This document shows, piece after piece, positions 6,361 to 7,305 of a DNA stretch of 7,305 nucleotides (positions are counted from its first letter, which is position 1; every line of letters begins with the position of its first letter). The notes under the pieces were generated by a model, which ran no database searches, was not told where the DNA came from, and saw only the letters and a program-made list of their open reading frames with translations. The stretch covers positions 1 through 7,305 of the forward strand of contig JAGVXJ010000031.1 in assembly GCA_018303895.1 (NCBI GenBank), in the 5' to 3' direction. Both the position numbers and the translations under genes were made by a program. Source of the stretch: Candidatus Pacearchaeota archaeon. Lineage in GTDB: Archaea; Nanobdellota; Nanobdellia; Pacearchaeales; GW2011-AR1.

Positions 6361-6370
6361 ATTTAATAAA
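6361..6370 (+). promoter_or_regulatory. TATA-like box of the 184-residue anchored protein
   Basis: ATTTAATAAA, with its core centred near 6365, about 26 bases before the ATG at 6392. The position fits leaderless transcription from its own promoter in addition to any read-through from the gene before it. The whole 39-base gap is AT-rich, so the call is modest. Confidence 0.35.
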
Positions 6371-6391
6371 TAATAATTTAATCCCAATTTC

Positions 6392-6946
6392 ATGAAAATT
6401 GTCGCGTTCCTGTTTGTATTTATCTTCCTGTTAAGTTTTTCCTCTGCTCTTCAAATCGGTGTTTCACCAGCACATCTAACTCTTTCATCAGAAATTAACA
6501 AAAAAGTTTGTTCAAAAGTGGTTGTTGATTCTGACAGACAAATAACAATAAACATCGAAGATAAATGGGGTAAAATAAAAAGCAAGAATATTAATGAGTA
6601 TAATTTTAGTGCCAAAGATGTTGGAGTAGAAATCTTTCTTCCGGAACCTTTTTCCATCGATAAGACCAAGGAAATTGAAATTTGTTTTCTAACAAAAAAA
6701 TCTGGAAAATATTATGGGCTTATATCTTTCAATTCAGGTGGTGGTTTTGTTGGTGTCGGTCAATGGATTGAGATTAATGTCCGAAACAATTTTCTTCCTA
6801 AAAGTTTAACCATGACAGGTGCGACAATTGGAGTTAAAAAACAAAGTATAAAATATTTTTTAATTGGTTTAACTTTTTTTCTCGAGCTCGGACTGTTATA
6901 TCTTCTTTTGAAATTAAAAAATAAATCAAGAACTAAATTAGTATAA
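6392..6946 (+). CDS. exported Ig-like domain protein with C-terminal membrane anchor
   Basis: A 184-residue protein. Residues 1-19 form a classical signal peptide (MKIVAFLFVF, ending SSA). Mature residues about 20-131 read as one Ig-like/beta-sandwich domain: QIGVSPAHLTL, then SKVVVDSDRQITINIEDKWG, EYNFSAKDVGVEIFLPEPF, EIEICFLTKKSGKYYGLISF and VGVGQWIEINV. C40 and C98 could form a disulfide. A single transmembrane helix (153-173) is followed by a basic tail, KLKNKSRTKLV, which should face the cytoplasm. The sequence LTMTGATIG (139-147) lies just outside the membrane. The layout recalls surface proteins with a PapD/DUF916-like domain and a C-terminal anchor, but that is a resemblance of architecture and not a family assignment. 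With the secreted protein before it, it may form a cell-surface unit. Confidence 0.75.
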   Translation: MKIVAFLFVFIFLLSFSSALQIGVSPAHLTLSSEINKKVCSKVVVDSDRQITINIEDKWGKIKSKNINEYNFSAKDVGVEIFLPEPFSIDKTKEIEICFLTKKSGKYYGLISFNSGGGFVGVGQWIEINVRNNFLPKSLTMTGATIGVKKQSIKYFLIGLTFFLELGLLYLLLKLKNKSRTKLV

Positions 6947-6961
6947 AAATAAAAAATTTTC
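6945..6961. terminator. shared terminator region between convergent genes
   Basis: The 23-base gap between the convergent stop codons contains AAAAATAAAAAATTTTC. Read on the minus strand this gives runs of six and five T just after the acidic microprotein. On the plus strand there is a four-T run just after the anchored protein. T runs are the usual archaeal terminators. Confidence 0.4.
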
Positions 6962-6969
6962 AGAGATTA

Positions 6970-7077
6970 TCAGTCTTCATCTGAATCGCTATCATCGCTA
7001 GAGTCGTCATCTTCCGGCCATTCGTCGTCGGAGTCCTCTGTTGATTCGTCTTCTTCGTAGTCTTCGTCTTCAGCCAT
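6970..7077 (-). CDS. 35-residue hyperacidic microprotein
   Basis: A complete ORF starting MAEDEDYEEDEST and ending DSDSDED, closed by tandem TGA TAA stops. Of 35 residues, 23 are Asp or Glu, six are Ser and none is Lys, Arg or His. One Trp-Pro pair (20-21) sits in the middle. The stretch has about 50% GC, well above the surrounding AT-rich sequence, because it is built from GAC, GAA and TCN codons. It is probably disordered. Known roles of such acidic tails (DNA or RNA mimicry, binding basic proteins, histone chaperoning) are only suggestions here. The clean start, the double stop, and a T run just after the stop support a real gene. The promoter is uncertain and there is no Shine-Dalgarno site. 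Confidence 0.55.
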   Translation of the reverse strand: MAEDEDYEEDESTEDSDDEWPEDDDSSDDSDSDED

Positions 7078-7089
7078 TTTTGGGTTGTT

Positions 7090-7152
7090 TAAAACGGTTT
7101 TTGCATATCCTCGTTTAATTAAAAAACTACAACCCTGTTGCTTATTTAAATC
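7090..7152 (-). promoter_or_regulatory. probable promoter region of the acidic microprotein
   Basis: Three weak TATA-like boxes are visible on the minus strand: GATTTAAATAAGC (7152-7140), GGATATGC (7110-7103, about 29 bases before the ATG) and GTTTTAAAC (7098-7090, too close). None is clearly best. The rest of the gap between 7078 and the tRNA promoter shows no gene that I can support. Confidence 0.25.
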
Positions 7153-7205
7153 TTTTGATAACTCTAAAATTCGAGTTGGTTTCCTAAATTTTTCTCATCG
7201 GAAAA

Positions 7206-7215
7206 CTTTATAAGT
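7206..7215 (+). promoter_or_regulatory. TATA box upstream of tRNA-Glu
   Basis: CTTTATAAGT shares nine bases with the tRNA-Leu box. It is much further from its tRNA, 61 bases from box to first base, so transcription should begin near 7236-7238. That leaves a 5' leader of about 30 nt to be removed by processing. Confidence 0.55.
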
Positions 7216-7235
7216 GAATTTCCGCTCAAATTTTA

Positions 7236-7264
7236 GACAGTCTTAATTTAGATTAAGATTTGTC
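7236..7264 (+). other. hairpin forming the 5' leader of tRNA-Glu
   Basis: GACA-G-TCTTAAT, loop TTAG, ATTAAGA-TT-TGTC. The inner 7-bp and outer 4-bp arms pair perfectly, and the bases between them can form a G-T pair with one bulged T. The hairpin begins where the TATA box at 7206 predicts transcription to start and ends three bases before the tRNA, so the predicted leader is almost entirely this structure. Confidence 0.5.
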
Positions 7265-7267
7265 AAT

Positions 7268-7305
7268 GCCCCGTTAGTACAGAGGCCAAGTATGCGGCCC
7301 TTTCA
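7268..7305 (+). tRNA. tRNA-Glu (anticodon UUC), cut by the window edge
   Basis: The 5' half of a tRNA. Acceptor strand GCCCCGT (7268-7274) is followed by TA. The D stem GTAC/GTAT (7277-7280 with 7290-7293) encloses a loop containing GG. Next come G7294, the left anticodon strand CGGCC (7295-7299) and loop CTTTCA, with anticodon TTC at 7302-7304 and a purine after it. The sequence ends at anticodon-loop position 37, so the 3' half and any intron after that position cannot be seen. Confidence 0.9.

Noticed and set aside
6973..7060. Serine-rich open frame on the plus strand
   Set aside because: It is the reverse reading of the Asp/Glu codons, has no start codon and ends at a TAG. The minus-strand ORF has a clean ATG and a double stop.
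1..7305. CRISPR array, insertion sequence, integrase or attachment site, considered because two tRNAs are present
   Set aside because: There are no direct-repeat arrays, no transposase or integrase reading frame, and no repeated tRNA 3' fragment in the window.

Overview
The window looks like chromosomal DNA from a small-genome archaeon, most likely a DPANN member of the Woesearchaeota/Pacearchaeota type. The evidence is an archaeal/eukaryal-type elongation factor 2 with the diphthamide-loop sequence, tRNA genes without an encoded CCA, archaeal TATA boxes (TTTATATA / TTTATAAG) in place of bacterial -35/-10 boxes, almost no Shine-Dalgarno sites, about one-third GC, and several short exported proteins with N-x-S/T sequons. 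The phylum is inferred from general resemblance and was not tested by a tree.

Layout. The left part is on the minus strand. From its upstream end it runs: a small HxGH nucleotidylyltransferase (3774-4196), EF-2 (1473-3659), a membrane-anchored HEXXH metallopeptidase (143-1405) and a 23-residue CxxCxC/poly-lysine microprotein (8-79). A divergent promoter region (about 4197-4312) separates these from the plus-strand half: tRNA-Leu(UAA) (4313-4397) followed by a strong AT inverted repeat, a class I methyltransferase (4451-5122), an exported SNase-like/lamin-tail protein (5125-5838), a secreted sequon-rich beta protein (5873-6352) and a membrane-anchored beta-domain protein (6392-6946). On the right a 35-residue, extremely acidic microprotein (6970-7077) lies on the minus strand, and a tRNA-Glu(UUC) gene (from 7268) runs off the edge. 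No stretch over 300 bases lacks a gene.

How the parts may work together. EF-2, the two tRNAs and perhaps the methyltransferase are housekeeping. The three plus-strand genes at 5125-6946 and the peptidase at 143-1405 all encode exported or membrane-anchored proteins. The pair 5873-6946 looks like a two-part cell-surface unit, one secreted and one anchored, and is the best candidate here for an undescribed system. Two microproteins of opposite charge (11 Lys of 23, and 23 Asp/Glu of 35) are easily missed by gene callers.

Expression signals. Four genes have a TATA-like box centred about 25-27 nt before the ATG, as expected for leaderless mRNAs. The 23-residue microprotein is the exception, with a leader and a clear Shine-Dalgarno site. 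EF-2 and tRNA-Glu have leaders that contain inverted repeats.
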